Origin: an uncultured Flavobacteriales bacterium
GTDB taxonomy: Bacteria > Bacteroidota > Bacteroidia > Flavobacteriales_D > Parvicellaceae
DNA: 64,000 nt
Assembly: GCA_943788115.1 (NCBI GenBank)
Contig: CALSPA010000013.1
Location: 42,728-106,727 of the forward strand
Direction: 5' to 3'
The position numbers were made by a program, and so were the translations under genes. The number at the start of each line of letters is the position of its first letter. The first letter of the stretch is position 1. Of this stretch, positions 40,253 through 51,378 are shown piece after piece. Below the pieces are notes generated by a model. The model ran no database searches. It worked only from the letters and a program-made list of their open reading frames with translations, and had not been told where the DNA came from.

Positions 40253-41665
40253 TTATTGAGCTTCATAACAGCCAAGATCATTAAATGCACCTGTTCTTGG
40301 GTTTCCTATAATATCTATCATTATTGAAGAAGTTGTTCCCTTATCTACTACAAAGGAGTTGTTAGGAATGCTGAAATTCCAATTTATAGGGTCGTTAAAA
40401 AGAGGTTCGTGGTTGTTAAAACAGTTGATGAAAAAAGAAGAGTTATTAATTGAGTCTTCAGATTTCACCAGGCAATTAGTGAAATTAAAAACAGGGGTTG
40501 ATCCACTCGGATGGTTTCTGCCTAGTGTGTCGATGAATAGTTCATTAGAATTGGATCCATGAAAAATACAATTGGTGAAAGATGCAGAATTAAATGGTCT
40601 AAATTCAATCGAAGTAGATTCGTAATAGTCTTTGAAAACCATTAATGCAGAATTTCTTTGTCCTTGCCAGTAATTCCCAAAAGTACATTGCTGGAAATCT
40701 ACATTTCCACCTATACTTATAAATGCTGAGTGCTGAGAAGAGTTTCCAAATAAACAGTTTGTGGCGTTAATGTTACCTCCTTGGGTTAATATGTTTGCGT
40801 AGAGAGAGTTGTGAACAGAGACGCTGTTTAAGTTAACATTGTTGCCGGATTCTAAAGTATCGACTTGAATCCCTATTGTAGCATTTTTTATTTCTGTGTA
40901 ATTGATGTTACTCTCTAAAGGTTGAAAAAACCAAATCCCTCTCCATTGTCCGCTAGTGCTATCAGAACTATAGAGTAGAAAATCTTCCATCCTGTCTTGT
41001 TGGAATATAACAGGATTATTTAATGTTCCATTGACTTGTAAAGAGCTTTTGTATATATATAAAATGGAATTAGGGTGTCCATGTATTGTAGTGCCTTCTG
41101 GGATAGTTAGAGTATTATTCTCATCAACAGCACAATAGTTATAAATAACGTGAGGTTTGTCGTTGTTCCAGGTTTCATCTTGAGTTATTACCTCGTTAAC
41201 ATGAAAATAAGCATCTTGGCCCCATGCGTTAAGAACGGTTTTTTGAACATTGTTATTGGTTAAAAACAAAATGGAATCTTCAACAATTAATGGAGAAGAT
41301 GTATTATTTGGATCTATAGTAACTTCAATAAAAATGAACATGCTATCACCAGTTTCAAGTTCAATGTTTTCAAATTGAACTCCAGCATCTCCATTAACAT
41401 TAATTCTAAATTGAGAGTCGGTTCCGTTTGCTAAATTTATTGAGCTAATATTAATAGGGCCATTGTTATTATTGTATATTTTATAATATTTAGTTGTTGA
41501 ACCTATTGTTGTGAAAATGGTGTCAAATAAAATAGTGTCTTCTGAAAAGGAAAGCATTGCACTTGAATTTGTGAGGATGTTTTGTTTTCTGCAATTCACA
41601 AAATTTAAACAAATACTTAATGTAATAATTCCTATTAAAAGAGTGTATATACTTTTATTGAACAT
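40253..41665 (-). CDS. Right-handed beta-helix-like lipoprotein
   Basis: Signal region with NCRKQ; repetitive short strands (LQVNGTLNNPVIFQQDRMEDF, INATNCLFGNSSQHSAFISIGGNVDFQQCTFGNYW). Confidence 0.65.
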   Translation of the reverse strand: MFNKSIYTLLIGIITLSICLNFVNCRKQNILTNSSAMLSFSEDTILFDTIFTTIGSTTKYYKIYNNNNGPINISSINLANGTDSQFRINVNGDAGVQFENIELETGDSMFIFIEVTIDPNNTSSPLIVEDSILFLTNNNVQKTVLNAWGQDAYFHVNEVITQDETWNNDKPHVIYNYCAVDENNTLTIPEGTTIHGHPNSILYIYKSSLQVNGTLNNPVIFQQDRMEDFLLYSSDSTSGQWRGIWFFQPLESNINYTEIKNATIGIQVDTLESGNNVNLNSVSVHNSLYANILTQGGNINATNCLFGNSSQHSAFISIGGNVDFQQCTFGNYWQGQRNSALMVFKDYYESTSIEFRPFNSASFTNCIFHGSNSNELFIDTLGRNHPSGSTPVFNFTNCLVKSEDSINNSSFFINCFNNHEPLFNDPINWNFSIPNNSFVVDKGTTSSIMIDIIGNPRTGAFNDLGCYEAQ

Positions 41666-41740
41666 CTAATTTAATTAAGGTGCAAGTTTATTAACTAATT
41701 ATCATTTAAAATATTTTATGGTAATATTTTATTTCTTCTT

Positions 41741-41770
41741 TTGAAAGAAGAAAAAGAAAATATATATTTG
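41741..41770 (+). promoter_or_regulatory. Bacteroidota-type promoter (TTG-N19-TATATTTG) upstream of rpmE2
   Basis: ttg 41741-41743, tatatttg 41763-41770. Confidence 0.7.
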
Positions 41771-41798
41771 CACGCTTGAAAGTAAAAGACTTAGATTA

Positions 41799-42053
41799 AT
41801 GAAAAAAGGAATACACCCAGAGAATTATAGATTAGTTGTTTTTAAAGATATGTCTAATGACTACTCTTTTTTAAGCAAAAGTTGTGCAAACACTAAAGAC
41901 TCAGTTAAATGGGAAGATGGTAATGAGTACCCGCTAATTAAATTAGAAATATCTCACAAATCTCACCCGTTCTTCACAGGGAAACAACAACTTATTGATA
42001 CTGCTGGTAGAATTGATAAATTCAAAAGCAGGTATTCTTCTCAAAAGAAATAA
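41799..42053 (+). CDS. rpmE2: 50S ribosomal protein L31 type B
   Basis: [25 protein letters not shown]...[36 protein letters not shown]. Confidence 0.97.
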   Translation: MKKGIHPENYRLVVFKDMSNDYSFLSKSCANTKDSVKWEDGNEYPLIKLEISHKSHPFFTGKQQLIDTAGRIDKFKSRYSSQKK

Positions 42054-42072
42054 TAATATTATAACATCTTTT

Positions 42073-42102
42073 AACCCTCGACATTGTTCGGGGGTTTTTT
42101 TT
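42073..42102 (+). terminator. Intrinsic terminator of rpmE2
   Basis: AACCCTCGA-cattgt-TCGGGGGTT followed by T tract. Confidence 0.85.
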
Positions 42103-42132
42103 ATCCTTACATTTGAGTAACAACTAATTACT

Positions 42133-43314
42133 ATGAAAAAAATAGTCTTATTTGATGGTCAATGCCATAAATCCTTACTCCCATTAACATTTACTCGTCC
42201 AGTTTCTCAGCTTAGGGTAGGTATATTTACTATTCATGAAAAATGGACTCGTTTTTTTGATCAAGATGTTAATGTCAGAACTAAAGATTATTTAGCAGAT
42301 AAGTTTAATTCTTTCGAATCTGAAGCAGATTTAGGAGTTTTAGGAGGTTTGTTACCAGATGAGGATCTTTTCAGTGTAATTGAATCATTAACGCCAAATA
42401 CAATTTTAATGAAAGATGGAAATGTTTTAGCCATTTCTCCACTTCCAAAGAATGATGATTCAATAGAAAGTTCTTTAAGTAATTACGCTATTATTGAATA
42501 CGACTCTTCAGTATCTATAGTGTTTCGTCCGCAAGATATTTTTTTAAAGAACAGTAATGAAATTTTAAAAGATTATAGTTGGATAAAGAAAAATACAAAG
42601 TCTATTAAATGCCATGAGTCAAATACTGTATTTGGTAATGATATATTTATCGAGGAAGGCGCCTCTGTAAGAGGTTCTATGATTAACTGTGAGCAAGGTC
42701 CAGTATATATTGGTAAAAATGCTCAGGTTATGGAGGGTTCGGTAATTAGGGGCCCTTTTGCATTATTGGACTATTCTATTGTTAAAATGGGTGCTAAAAT
42801 TTATGGTCCAACTACTTTTGGTCCTCATTGTAAAGTTGGTGGTGAAGTTGGTAATTCTGTAATTCAAGGTTTTTCTAATAAGGCACACGATGGATATTTA
42901 GGGAATAGTGTGATTGGTGAATGGTGTAATCTGGGTGCAGATACTAATACATCAAATCTTAAAAACAATTACAGTTTTGTTAAGAATTGGGATTATTCCA
43001 CAGAATCTATGCAAAATACTGGAACTCAATATTGTGGATTAATAATGGGTGATCACTCTAAATGTGGGATTAACACCATGTTTAATACTGGGACTGTTGT
43101 TGGTGTTTCTGCAAATATATTTGGTGGTGGATTCCCTTCAAAGTTTATTCCTTCTTATAGTTGGGGTGGTAGTGATGGTTTTGTTGATTATGAGCTTGAA
43201 AAGGCCATTGAACTGGCCGTTGTTGTGATGAAAAGAAGGGAAGTTGATTTTTCACCAGTTGATAAAAAAATTCTTGAATACGTTTTTAAATCTACAGCTG
43301 TTCATAGGAATTAA
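42133..43314 (+). CDS. GlmU family (left-handed beta-helix sugar-phosphate transferase-like) protein
   Basis: IVLFDGQCHKSLLPLTFTRPVSQLRVGIFTIHEKW; hexapeptide repeats, GEVGNSVIQGFSNKAHDGYLGNSVIGEWCNLGADTNTSNLKNNY. Confidence 0.88.
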   Translation: MKKIVLFDGQCHKSLLPLTFTRPVSQLRVGIFTIHEKWTRFFDQDVNVRTKDYLADKFNSFESEADLGVLGGLLPDEDLFSVIESLTPNTILMKDGNVLAISPLPKNDDSIESSLSNYAIIEYDSSVSIVFRPQDIFLKNSNEILKDYSWIKKNTKSIKCHESNTVFGNDIFIEEGASVRGSMINCEQGPVYIGKNAQVMEGSVIRGPFALLDYSIVKMGAKIYGPTTFGPHCKVGGEVGNSVIQGFSNKAHDGYLGNSVIGEWCNLGADTNTSNLKNNYSFVKNWDYSTESMQNTGTQYCGLIMGDHSKCGINTMFNTGTVVGVSANIFGGGFPSKFIPSYSWGGSDGFVDYELEKAIELAVVVMKRREVDFSPVDKKILEYVFKSTAVHRN

Positions 43315-43495
43315 AATAAATCTTTTTTCTTTTTTTCTTATTTGGCATTTCTATTGATGTATATATAATGTAAATAATTGACTATTTACTTTATGTTCTG
43401 AATTTCAAGTAGTTACATTTCTATTTGTTTTTATTCATTTCATAATGACTTTTTAAATAAACAAATTAGTGTCAAAATGACAATATAAATATATT

Positions 43496-45916
43496 ATGAG
43501 TGACTTTTTTGCAGAATCAGATTGGTTAGATTTTTCTAATGTAATTGACCAAGAAACAGAATTTATCCCCTTAATATCTCCTGAAGAAGAAGATAGAATG
43601 AATACAGAAGAAGTCCCTGAAAAGCTTTCTATTCTACCGTTAAGAAATAATGTGCTTTTCCCTGGTGTTGTTATGCCAATAACTGTGGGTAGAGATAAAA
43701 GTATTAAGCTTATTCAAGATGCTTATAAAGGAAATAAAATTATTGGTGTAGTTTCTCAGAAAGATTCATCTATTGAAGAGCCCGTTTATGAAGATTTATA
43801 TAGTGTGGGTACTGTTGCTCAAATTATACGATTATTGAAGATGCCTGATGGTAGCAGTACTGTAATACTTCAGGGTAAAAAGAGAATGAATTTAGTTGGC
43901 TTTGTTCAGTCAGAACCCTATTTAATTGCAAATGTTAAACCTTTTAACGATAAAAGAGAAAAGAATTTATCTAAAGAATCTCATGCGTTATTTGATTCTT
44001 TAAAGGATATGGCATTAAGCATTATTAAACAATCTCCGAATATTCCTTCAGAAGCATCATTTGCCATTAAAAATATTGAAAGTCCAACTTTTTTAGTGAA
44101 TTTTATTTCATCTCATATGCAAGCAGATGTTGTGGATAAACAAAAAATGCTTGAAGAAACTGGGGTTATGGAACGGGCAAATTCATTGCTTAAGCATTTA
44201 GATAAAGAACTTCAGATATTAAAATTAAAAAATGATATTCAGTCTAGGGTTAGGGTAGATATAGATCAGCAACAAAAAGAATATTTCCTTCATCAACAGA
44301 TGAAAGAAATACAAAATGAATTGGGAGAGAATCCGGTTCAACAAGAAATAAATGAGCTTAGATCAAACGCTAAGAATAAAAAGTGGGTTGATAAAGTTGG
44401 TAAAACATTTCATAAAGAAGTTGATAAGTTAGAAAGAATGAACCCATCTGGAGCTGAGTATGGGATTCAGCTAAACTATTGTCAATTGCTATTAGATTTG
44501 CCTTGGGGAGAATTTACTAAAGATAAGTTCAATTTAAAAAGAGCCCAGCGTATTCTAGATCGAGATCATTTTGGTCTTGAAAAAGTAAAGCAAAGAATAA
44601 TAGAATACTTAGCTGTTCTTAAGCTAAAAGGTGACATGAAGTCTCCAATTTTGTGTTTGTATGGCCCTCCGGGTGTTGGTAAAACATCACTAGGTAAGTC
44701 TGTTGCAGAAGCAATTGGAAGAGAGTATGTTAGAATGTCTCTTGGAGGTTTGCATGATGAATCAGAGGTTAGGGGCCATAGAAAAACATATATAGGTGCT
44801 ATGCCGGGAAGAATAATATCAAACATTAAAAAAGCTGGTAAGTCTAATCCTGTTTTTGTGTTGGATGAGATTGATAAGGTAGGTCGTTCAAATCATGGAG
44901 ACCCATCATCTGCTTTATTAGAGGTTTTAGATCCAGAACAAAATGATACTTTTCAAGACAATTTTGTTGATATTGAATACGATTTATCTAAAGTTTTATT
45001 TATTGCAACAGCAAATGAACTCTCAACAATTCAGCCTGCTTTAAGAGATCGAATGGAGATAATTGAGATCAATGGATATACCATTGAGGAGAAATTAGAG
45101 ATAGCTCGTAAACACTTAGTTCCTAAGCAATTAAGTGAGCTTGGATTAACTAATACTCAAATAAAACTTTCAAAATCATTAATCGAAAAAATAATTTCTT
45201 CATATACCAATGAAAGTGGAGTTAGAGGTCTTGAAAAATTAATTGCAAAAGTGATTAGAAATAGAGCAAAGCAAATTGCTTTTAACGAAAGTTTCAAAGC
45301 AAATATTGATATTTCAGAATTGGCAAAAATCTTAGGTCCTGCGTTTGATAGAAATAAATACAAAAATAATGATGTTCCTGGTGTAGTAACTGGTTTAGCA
45401 TGGACTAGAACGGGTGGTGATATTTTATTTATTGAAACTTCTCTAACTAAAGGTAAAGGTAAATTGACTCTTACGGGTAATTTAGGAGATGTTATGAAGG
45501 AGTCTGCTATTCTAGCTTTGGAGTTTTTAAAGTCTAATCATGATATTTTAGGTATGACACAAGAAGAAATGGACGGTTATAATGTTCATGTTCATGTTCC
45601 TGAAGGTGCAACTCCCAAAGATGGGCCCTCGGCAGGTGTGTCAATGTTAACAGCTCTTGCATCTGTATACTCTAAAAGAAAAGTTAAAAAATTCTTGGCC
45701 ATGACAGGAGAAATAACTTTGAGAGGAGAAGTACTTGCAGTAGGTGGAATTAAGGAAAAGATTTTAGCAGCTAAAAGAGCTGGAATCAAAGAAATTGTAC
45801 TTCCTGCTTCAAATAAAAAAGACATTGATGACATTAATCCTCTTTATTTAGAAGGTTTGAAATTCCATTTTCTTAAAACTATGAAAGAAGTCCTTGCAGT
45901 TTCACTTTTAAAGTAA
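43496..45916 (+). CDS. lon: ATP-dependent protease Lon
   Basis: YGPPGVGKTSLGKSVAEAIGREYVRMSLGG; catalytic GATPKDGPSAGVSMLTA. Confidence 0.98.
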   Translation: MSDFFAESDWLDFSNVIDQETEFIPLISPEEEDRMNTEEVPEKLSILPLRNNVLFPGVVMPITVGRDKSIKLIQDAYKGNKIIGVVSQKDSSIEEPVYEDLYSVGTVAQIIRLLKMPDGSSTVILQGKKRMNLVGFVQSEPYLIANVKPFNDKREKNLSKESHALFDSLKDMALSIIKQSPNIPSEASFAIKNIESPTFLVNFISSHMQADVVDKQKMLEETGVMERANSLLKHLDKELQILKLKNDIQSRVRVDIDQQQKEYFLHQQMKEIQNELGENPVQQEINELRSNAKNKKWVDKVGKTFHKEVDKLERMNPSGAEYGIQLNYCQLLLDLPWGEFTKDKFNLKRAQRILDRDHFGLEKVKQRIIEYLAVLKLKGDMKSPILCLYGPPGVGKTSLGKSVAEAIGREYVRMSLGGLHDESEVRGHRKTYIGAMPGRIISNIKKAGKSNPVFVLDEIDKVGRSNHGDPSSALLEVLDPEQNDTFQDNFVDIEYDLSKVLFIATANELSTIQPALRDRMEIIEINGYTIEEKLEIARKHLVPKQLSELGLTNTQIKLSKSLIEKIISSYTNESGVRGLEKLIAKVIRNRAKQIAFNESFKANIDISELAKILGPAFDRNKYKNNDVPGVVTGLAWTRTGGDILFIETSLTKGKGKLTLTGNLGDVMKESAILALEFLKSNHDILGMTQEEMDGYNVHVHVPEGATPKDGPSAGVSMLTALASVYSKRKVKKFLAMTGEITLRGEVLAVGGIKEKILAAKRAGIKEIVLPASNKKDIDDINPLYLEGLKFHFLKTMKEVLAVSLLK

Positions 45917-46043
45917 GCATACTCTTCCATTTTCAACAATTTAAACCATAATTCAGTTATGGTTGTTGATAAGTCATTTTCATTCTTTCAATTCTTACTC
46001 AAGTAATTGCATATTTTTACCCATAACCCAAGTTTTTTTGTTG

Positions 46044-47903
46044 ATGGCTGAAGATAAAGTTGAATATACTGAAGATAACATTAGGTCTCTTGATTGGAAA
46101 GAGCACATTAGGATGCGTCCTGGGATGTACATTGGTAAATTGGGTGATGGCTCTGCTCCCGATGATGGTGTCTATGTTCTTGTTAAAGAAGTAATGGATA
46201 ACTCCATTGATGAATTTGTAATGGGCAATGGTAAAAAAATTGAGATTAAGATTGAAGGGGATGAAGTTCTGATAAGAGATTTTGGTAGGGGAATTCCTTT
46301 AGGTAAAGTTAAAGATGTTGTTTCCAAAATGAATACTGGTGGGAAATACGACTCCAAAGCATTTAAAAAATCTGTTGGTTTAAATGGTGTTGGAACAAAA
46401 GCTGTGAATGCTTTGTCAAATTATTTTAAAGTAGAATCTATTAGAGATGGTAAGCTAAAGGGAGTGGAGTTTCAAAGAGGAAATGTTGTTGAAGAACACG
46501 ACTTAATTGATACTCAAGAAGTTAATGGAACATTTGTAAAGTTTATTCCTGATAATGAAATTTTTAAGAAATTTAATTTTAGAGCTAATTATCTAGAGCA
46601 AATGTTCTGGAATTATTGTTATTTAAATAGAGGTTTAACAATAAATTTCAATGGAAATAAACTTTATTCTAAAAATGGATTAAAAGATCTTCTTGAAAAT
46701 AACATGGATGGAGATCCTTTGTATCCTATTGTTCATATTGAAGGAGAAGACATTGAAGTAGCTTTTACTCATGCTAGAGGATATGGAGAAGATTACTCCT
46801 CTTTTGTTAATGGACAGCACACAACTCAAGGTGGTACTCACCTTAGTGCTTTTAGAGAAGCAATTGCAAAAGTGATAAAAGATTTTTTTAATAAGTATGA
46901 ACCCGTAGATATTCGGCAAGGAATTGTTGCTGCTGTAAGTATTAAGGTGATAGAACCTATTTTCGAATCTCAAACAAAAACTAAATTAGGATCTCTTGAA
47001 ATTGAGCCCAATGGTAAATCTGTTCGTGCATTTGTAATGGATTTTCTCAAAGAAAAATTGGATAATTTTCTTCATAGAAACCCTGAAATAGTTAAAGATT
47101 TAGAAAATAAAATAAAACAATCTGAAAAGGAAAGAAAAGAATTAGCTGGAATTAGAAAAATTGCAAGAGAAAGAGCTAAAAAATCGAATCTTCATAATAA
47201 GAAACTAAGAGATTGTAAAATACATTATAATGACATTAAAAATGATAGAAGAGCGGAAACTTCAATCTTTATTACTGAGGGTGATTCGGCAAGTGGATCA
47301 ATAACTAAATGTAGAGATGTCAGAACTCAAGCAGTTTTTAGTTTAAGAGGAAAGCCATTAAATTCTTATGGTTTAACTAAGAAAATAGTTTATGAAAATG
47401 AAGAATTTAATTTAATACAGGCAGCTCTAAATATTGAGGATGATATGGATTCTCTTAGATATAATAAAATTATTATTGCAACTGATGCAGATGTTGATGG
47501 AATGCACATTCGTCTTTTATTATTAACTTTTTTCTTGCGTTTTTTTCCTGATTTAGTTAAGAAAAAGCATGTATTTATTCTACAAACACCATTATTTAGA
47601 GTTAGAAATAAAAAAGAAACAAGGTATTGTTATTCAGACGAAGAAAAATCTAAAGCACTTAAAGAGCTAGGTAAAAATCCTGAAATCACCCGATTTAAAG
47701 GTTTAGGTGAGATATCACCTGATGAGTTTAAATACTTTATTGGTGAAGATATGAGACTGGAACCTGTAATATTGACAAAAGATTATACCATTGAAGAGAT
47801 TCTTTCTTTTTATATGGGAAAAAACACCCCTAATAGACAAGAATTTATTATTGAGAATCTTAAGGTTGAATTGGACCTTATTGAAGATGAGATTGAGGAT
47901 TAA
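46044..47903 (+). CDS. parE: DNA topoisomerase IV subunit B
   Basis: [61 protein letters not shown]; start at internal [17 protein letters not shown] (ORF track begins at 45963). Confidence 0.95.
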   Translation: MAEDKVEYTEDNIRSLDWKEHIRMRPGMYIGKLGDGSAPDDGVYVLVKEVMDNSIDEFVMGNGKKIEIKIEGDEVLIRDFGRGIPLGKVKDVVSKMNTGGKYDSKAFKKSVGLNGVGTKAVNALSNYFKVESIRDGKLKGVEFQRGNVVEEHDLIDTQEVNGTFVKFIPDNEIFKKFNFRANYLEQMFWNYCYLNRGLTINFNGNKLYSKNGLKDLLENNMDGDPLYPIVHIEGEDIEVAFTHARGYGEDYSSFVNGQHTTQGGTHLSAFREAIAKVIKDFFNKYEPVDIRQGIVAAVSIKVIEPIFESQTKTKLGSLEIEPNGKSVRAFVMDFLKEKLDNFLHRNPEIVKDLENKIKQSEKERKELAGIRKIARERAKKSNLHNKKLRDCKIHYNDIKNDRRAETSIFITEGDSASGSITKCRDVRTQAVFSLRGKPLNSYGLTKKIVYENEEFNLIQAALNIEDDMDSLRYNKIIIATDADVDGMHIRLLLLTFFLRFFPDLVKKKHVFILQTPLFRVRNKKETRYCYSDEEKSKALKELGKNPEITRFKGLGEISPDEFKYFIGEDMRLEPVILTKDYTIEEILSFYMGKNTPNRQEFIIENLKVELDLIEDEIED

Positions 47904-47905
47904 TT

Positions 47906-50620
47906 ATGAGTAACGAAGAAATAGAAGAAAATAACTTACCTGAAGATTTGAATCACAATAATGATGGTCATGATTTAATCAATCAAGATCAAATCATTTC
48001 TCTTTCAGGAATGTATAAAGAATGGTTTTTAGACTATGCTTCTTATGTTATACTAGAAAGAGCTGTTCCTGCTCTTGAAGATGGATTAAAGCCTGTTCAG
48101 CGAAGAATACTTCATTCTTTAAATGAACTCGATGATGGCCGATATAATAAAGTCGCCAATGTTATTGGTAACACCATGAAATACCATCCTCATGGTGATG
48201 CTTCTATTGGCGATGCCATGGTGCAGATTGGTCAAAAGGACTTATTGATAGATTGTCAAGGTAACTGGGGAAACGTTCTTACTGGTGATGGAGCTGCAGC
48301 CGCAAGGTATATTGAAGCAAGATTAACCAAATTAGGAAACCATATTTTGTTCAATCCCAAAACGACAAATTGGTTAAGCTCTTACGATGGTAGAAATAAA
48401 GAACCTCAATATTTACCTGTTAAATTTCCACTATTATTAGCTCATGGTGGTGAAGGTATTGCAGTAGGGTTAGCTTGTAAATTTCTTCCCCATAATTTTA
48501 TTGAAATAATTGATGGCTGTGTTAATTATTTAAAAGGTAAAAAGGTCGAGTTGTATCCAGATTTCATGAATGGAGGTATGGCTGATTTTACTCAGTATAA
48601 TGATGGATTAAAAGGTGGAAAGGTTAGGGTAAGGGCTTCAATTAAAAAAGTTAATAACAAAACATTAATGATTGATCAAATTCCTTATGGAACCACAACA
48701 GATCAATTGATTGAATCTATTGTAAAAGCAACAGAAAAAAACAAAATAAAGGTTAAGAAAATTGAAGACAATACTGCTGCAGTAGCTGAAATTCTTATTC
48801 ATCTACCAAGTGGTGTTTCACCTGACAAGATGATTGATGCATTATTTGCATTCACTAATTGTGAAATGTCAATATCTCCTAATTCTTGTCTGATAGAGGA
48901 TAATAAGCCTGTTTTTTTAGGAGTTACTGAGATTTTAAAACGATCAACTGATCGTACAGTAGAATTGCTTAAACAAGAGCTAGAGATAAAATTAAATGAA
49001 TTAGAAAATGCTTGGCATTGGATGTCTTTGGAACGAATTTTTATTGAGAATAAAATATACAGAGACATTGAAGATCAAGAAACTTGGGAAGGTGTACTAA
49101 AAGCAATTGATAAAGGTTTAAAACCTCATGTTAAAGTATTGAAACGACCCGTTAAAGAAGAAGACATTGTCCGATTAACTGAAATTAAAATTAAAAGGAT
49201 TTCTAAGTTTGACGGTTTTAAAGCTGATGAGAATATTGTCAAGGTTGAAGATCAAATTAAGATTGTTAAAGATAATTTAGATCATCTAATTGAGTTTGCC
49301 ATTGACTATTTTAAAGATTTAAAATCTAAGTTTAGCGAAGGAAAAGAAAGAAAAACTGAAATTCGAGTTTTTGATAGTATTTCAGCATCAAAGGTTATTG
49401 TCTCAAATAAGAAATTATACATTAATAGAGAAGAAGGTTTTGTAGGGTGGTCTTTAAGAAAAGATGAATTTATTTCAGAATGTTCTGATTTAGATGACAT
49501 TATAATTTTCTTTTCTACAGGGAAATTAATGGTGACTAAAATTTCAGACAAAAAATTTGTAGGTAAAGGCATTATTCATGCTTCCGTATGGAAAAAAGGA
49601 GATTTAAGAACCATTTATCACATGATATATCAGCACTCTAAAGGAGGTCCGTCTTACATGAAAAGATTTGCTGTAAATGCAATTACTAGAGACAAGGAAT
49701 ATGACTTAACTAGTGGCGGGAAAGAGTCGAAAATTCATTACTTCTCTGTTAACCCTAATGGTAGGAGAGAGATTGTTTCTGTAAAACTGAGACCTAGGCC
49801 AAAGCTTAAAAAATTGAAATTTGATATTGATTTTGGTGATCTAATGATTAAGGGTAGAGGTTCCAAGGGGAATCAAACTACTAAACATTTTATTTCTAAA
49901 GTAGAATTAAAAGAAACAGGTGGGTCAACACTTGCTGCTAGAGAAATTTGGTGGGATGATGTAGTTAGAAGGCTTAACAACGAAGGAAGAGGTAAGTCTC
50001 TAGGGACTTTTAAAGGAGACGATAAAATTTTAACTGTTTACGAATCGGGTCATTTTAAACTTTCTGGTTTTGAGCTTACCAATAAATTTGATGATGATTT
50101 AATGCAAATTGAAAAATGGTATCCAAACAGACCTTTATCTTGTATTTATTTTAACGGTGATAAAGAAATATTTTATGTTAAACGTTTTTTAATTGAGACA
50201 ACTTCAAAGAAAACACTCTTTATTCCTGAAAGTGCTAAATCTGAGTTAACTATAGCATCTACTCAATACTTACCTAAAGTTAAAATTGAGTTTAATAAGC
50301 GTTTAAAAGAAACTAAAGATTTAGAAGATAAGGTTGAAAACCTTAATGATTTAATTGATGTTAAAGGAATGAAAGCTCAGGGAAATCAATTAACCAGGCT
50401 GAAGGTTAAAGAAATATCCTTGTTGCCTGTTGTTGATGGTGAAGAGTGGCCAATTGAAGAACCGACTGAACAAGAAGTTGTTGAAATTAGCGATGATAAG
50501 TTAAATAAAGGAACTAGTGAAGTTATAGGTTCGGTAAATGAAGATAAAAGTGTTGAAATTGACCTTGATGTTAATGTTAAAAAAAATACTGAATCTGATG
50601 GTCAAATAAACTTATTCTAA
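47906..50620 (+). CDS. parC: DNA topoisomerase IV subunit A
   Basis: YASYVILERAVPALEDGLKPVQRRILHSL; MKYHPHGDASIGDAMVQIGQKDLLIDCQGNWGNVLTGDGAAAARYIEARLT. Confidence 0.96.
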   Translation: MSNEEIEENNLPEDLNHNNDGHDLINQDQIISLSGMYKEWFLDYASYVILERAVPALEDGLKPVQRRILHSLNELDDGRYNKVANVIGNTMKYHPHGDASIGDAMVQIGQKDLLIDCQGNWGNVLTGDGAAAARYIEARLTKLGNHILFNPKTTNWLSSYDGRNKEPQYLPVKFPLLLAHGGEGIAVGLACKFLPHNFIEIIDGCVNYLKGKKVELYPDFMNGGMADFTQYNDGLKGGKVRVRASIKKVNNKTLMIDQIPYGTTTDQLIESIVKATEKNKIKVKKIEDNTAAVAEILIHLPSGVSPDKMIDALFAFTNCEMSISPNSCLIEDNKPVFLGVTEILKRSTDRTVELLKQELEIKLNELENAWHWMSLERIFIENKIYRDIEDQETWEGVLKAIDKGLKPHVKVLKRPVKEEDIVRLTEIKIKRISKFDGFKADENIVKVEDQIKIVKDNLDHLIEFAIDYFKDLKSKFSEGKERKTEIRVFDSISASKVIVSNKKLYINREEGFVGWSLRKDEFISECSDLDDIIIFFSTGKLMVTKISDKKFVGKGIIHASVWKKGDLRTIYHMIYQHSKGGPSYMKRFAVNAITRDKEYDLTSGGKESKIHYFSVNPNGRREIVSVKLRPRPKLKKLKFDIDFGDLMIKGRGSKGNQTTKHFISKVELKETGGSTLAAREIWWDDVVRRLNNEGRGKSLGTFKGDDKILTVYESGHFKLSGFELTNKFDDDLMQIEKWYPNRPLSCIYFNGDKEIFYVKRFLIETTSKKTLFIPESAKSELTIASTQYLPKVKIEFNKRLKETKDLEDKVENLNDLIDVKGMKAQGNQLTRLKVKEISLLPVVDGEEWPIEEPTEQEVVEISDDKLNKGTSEVIGSVNEDKSVEIDLDVNVKKNTESDGQINLF

Positions 50621-51378
50621 TGAAAAAAACAATAATATTAATCACATCGATTTTCTTTTTATCATGCCCTTTTAACCTCATTTCTCAAGATGAAATTCTT
50701 AATAATGATACAATACCTTTTGAAGAATTTCGTAATTATTTAGGTTCTAATATTTCACCTTTATTAATGGGAGTAGTTTCAGGGAAAGATAATTTTAATG
50801 TGAAGGTTAATTTGAGTTACAAAAGAAATTTTAGGGATAAAAACTTAAGATTAAGTCTTAACTATTTAACAGAGGGTAATGTATTGTTATATGACTACTT
50901 TGTGCCTGTTTCAACTACTGATACATCTTTGGTAAACCGATATTTTGACAATTCATTCAATTATTATGATTTCCGTTTTGGATTAGAGGAATTAAGAGGC
51001 TACAATGGTGCTAGAGTGCATGTTGGTATAGATGCAATTTTGGGTTATGGTTCAAATAACTCGTCATATTTCGATAGAAAATTCAATTTTTTAGATAGTA
51101 GCGGAAATTACATGCTAGATACAGTTTCAAATAATCTTGCTTTATTCGAGGGAACTCATAATAAGAATTATCTTGTAACTGGAATAGATGTTTCTTTTGG
51201 AGTTGACTGGATGTTAAATGAAAATTTCATGTTTACCTTTCAGATTACACCTCAATTTAATTACTACATATTTTTAAATGAAAAAATAGTAGATGCTCAA
51301 AATGAATATTTACCAGCTAGTAATTATGCAGATTTTAGATTAGGGTATTTTGATCTAATCTTATACTACAGGTTTTAA
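50620..51378 (+). CDS. Hypothetical exported/outer-membrane beta-barrel-like protein
   Basis: Signal peptide MKKTIILITSIFFLSCPFNLISQ; amphipathic C-terminus ending FDLILYYRF. Confidence 0.6.
   Translation: MKKTIILITSIFFLSCPFNLISQDEILNNDTIPFEEFRNYLGSNISPLLMGVVSGKDNFNVKVNLSYKRNFRDKNLRLSLNYLTEGNVLLYDYFVPVSTTDTSLVNRYFDNSFNYYDFRFGLEELRGYNGARVHVGIDAILGYGSNNSSYFDRKFNFLDSSGNYMLDTVSNNLALFEGTHNKNYLVTGIDVSFGVDWMLNENFMFTFQITPQFNYYIFLNEKIVDAQNEYLPASNYADFRLGYFDLILYYRF

Noticed and set aside
45944-45964. Hairpin AACCATAattcagTTATGGTT between lon and parE as a terminator
   Set aside because: Short AT-rich stem without a following T tract; too weak to call.
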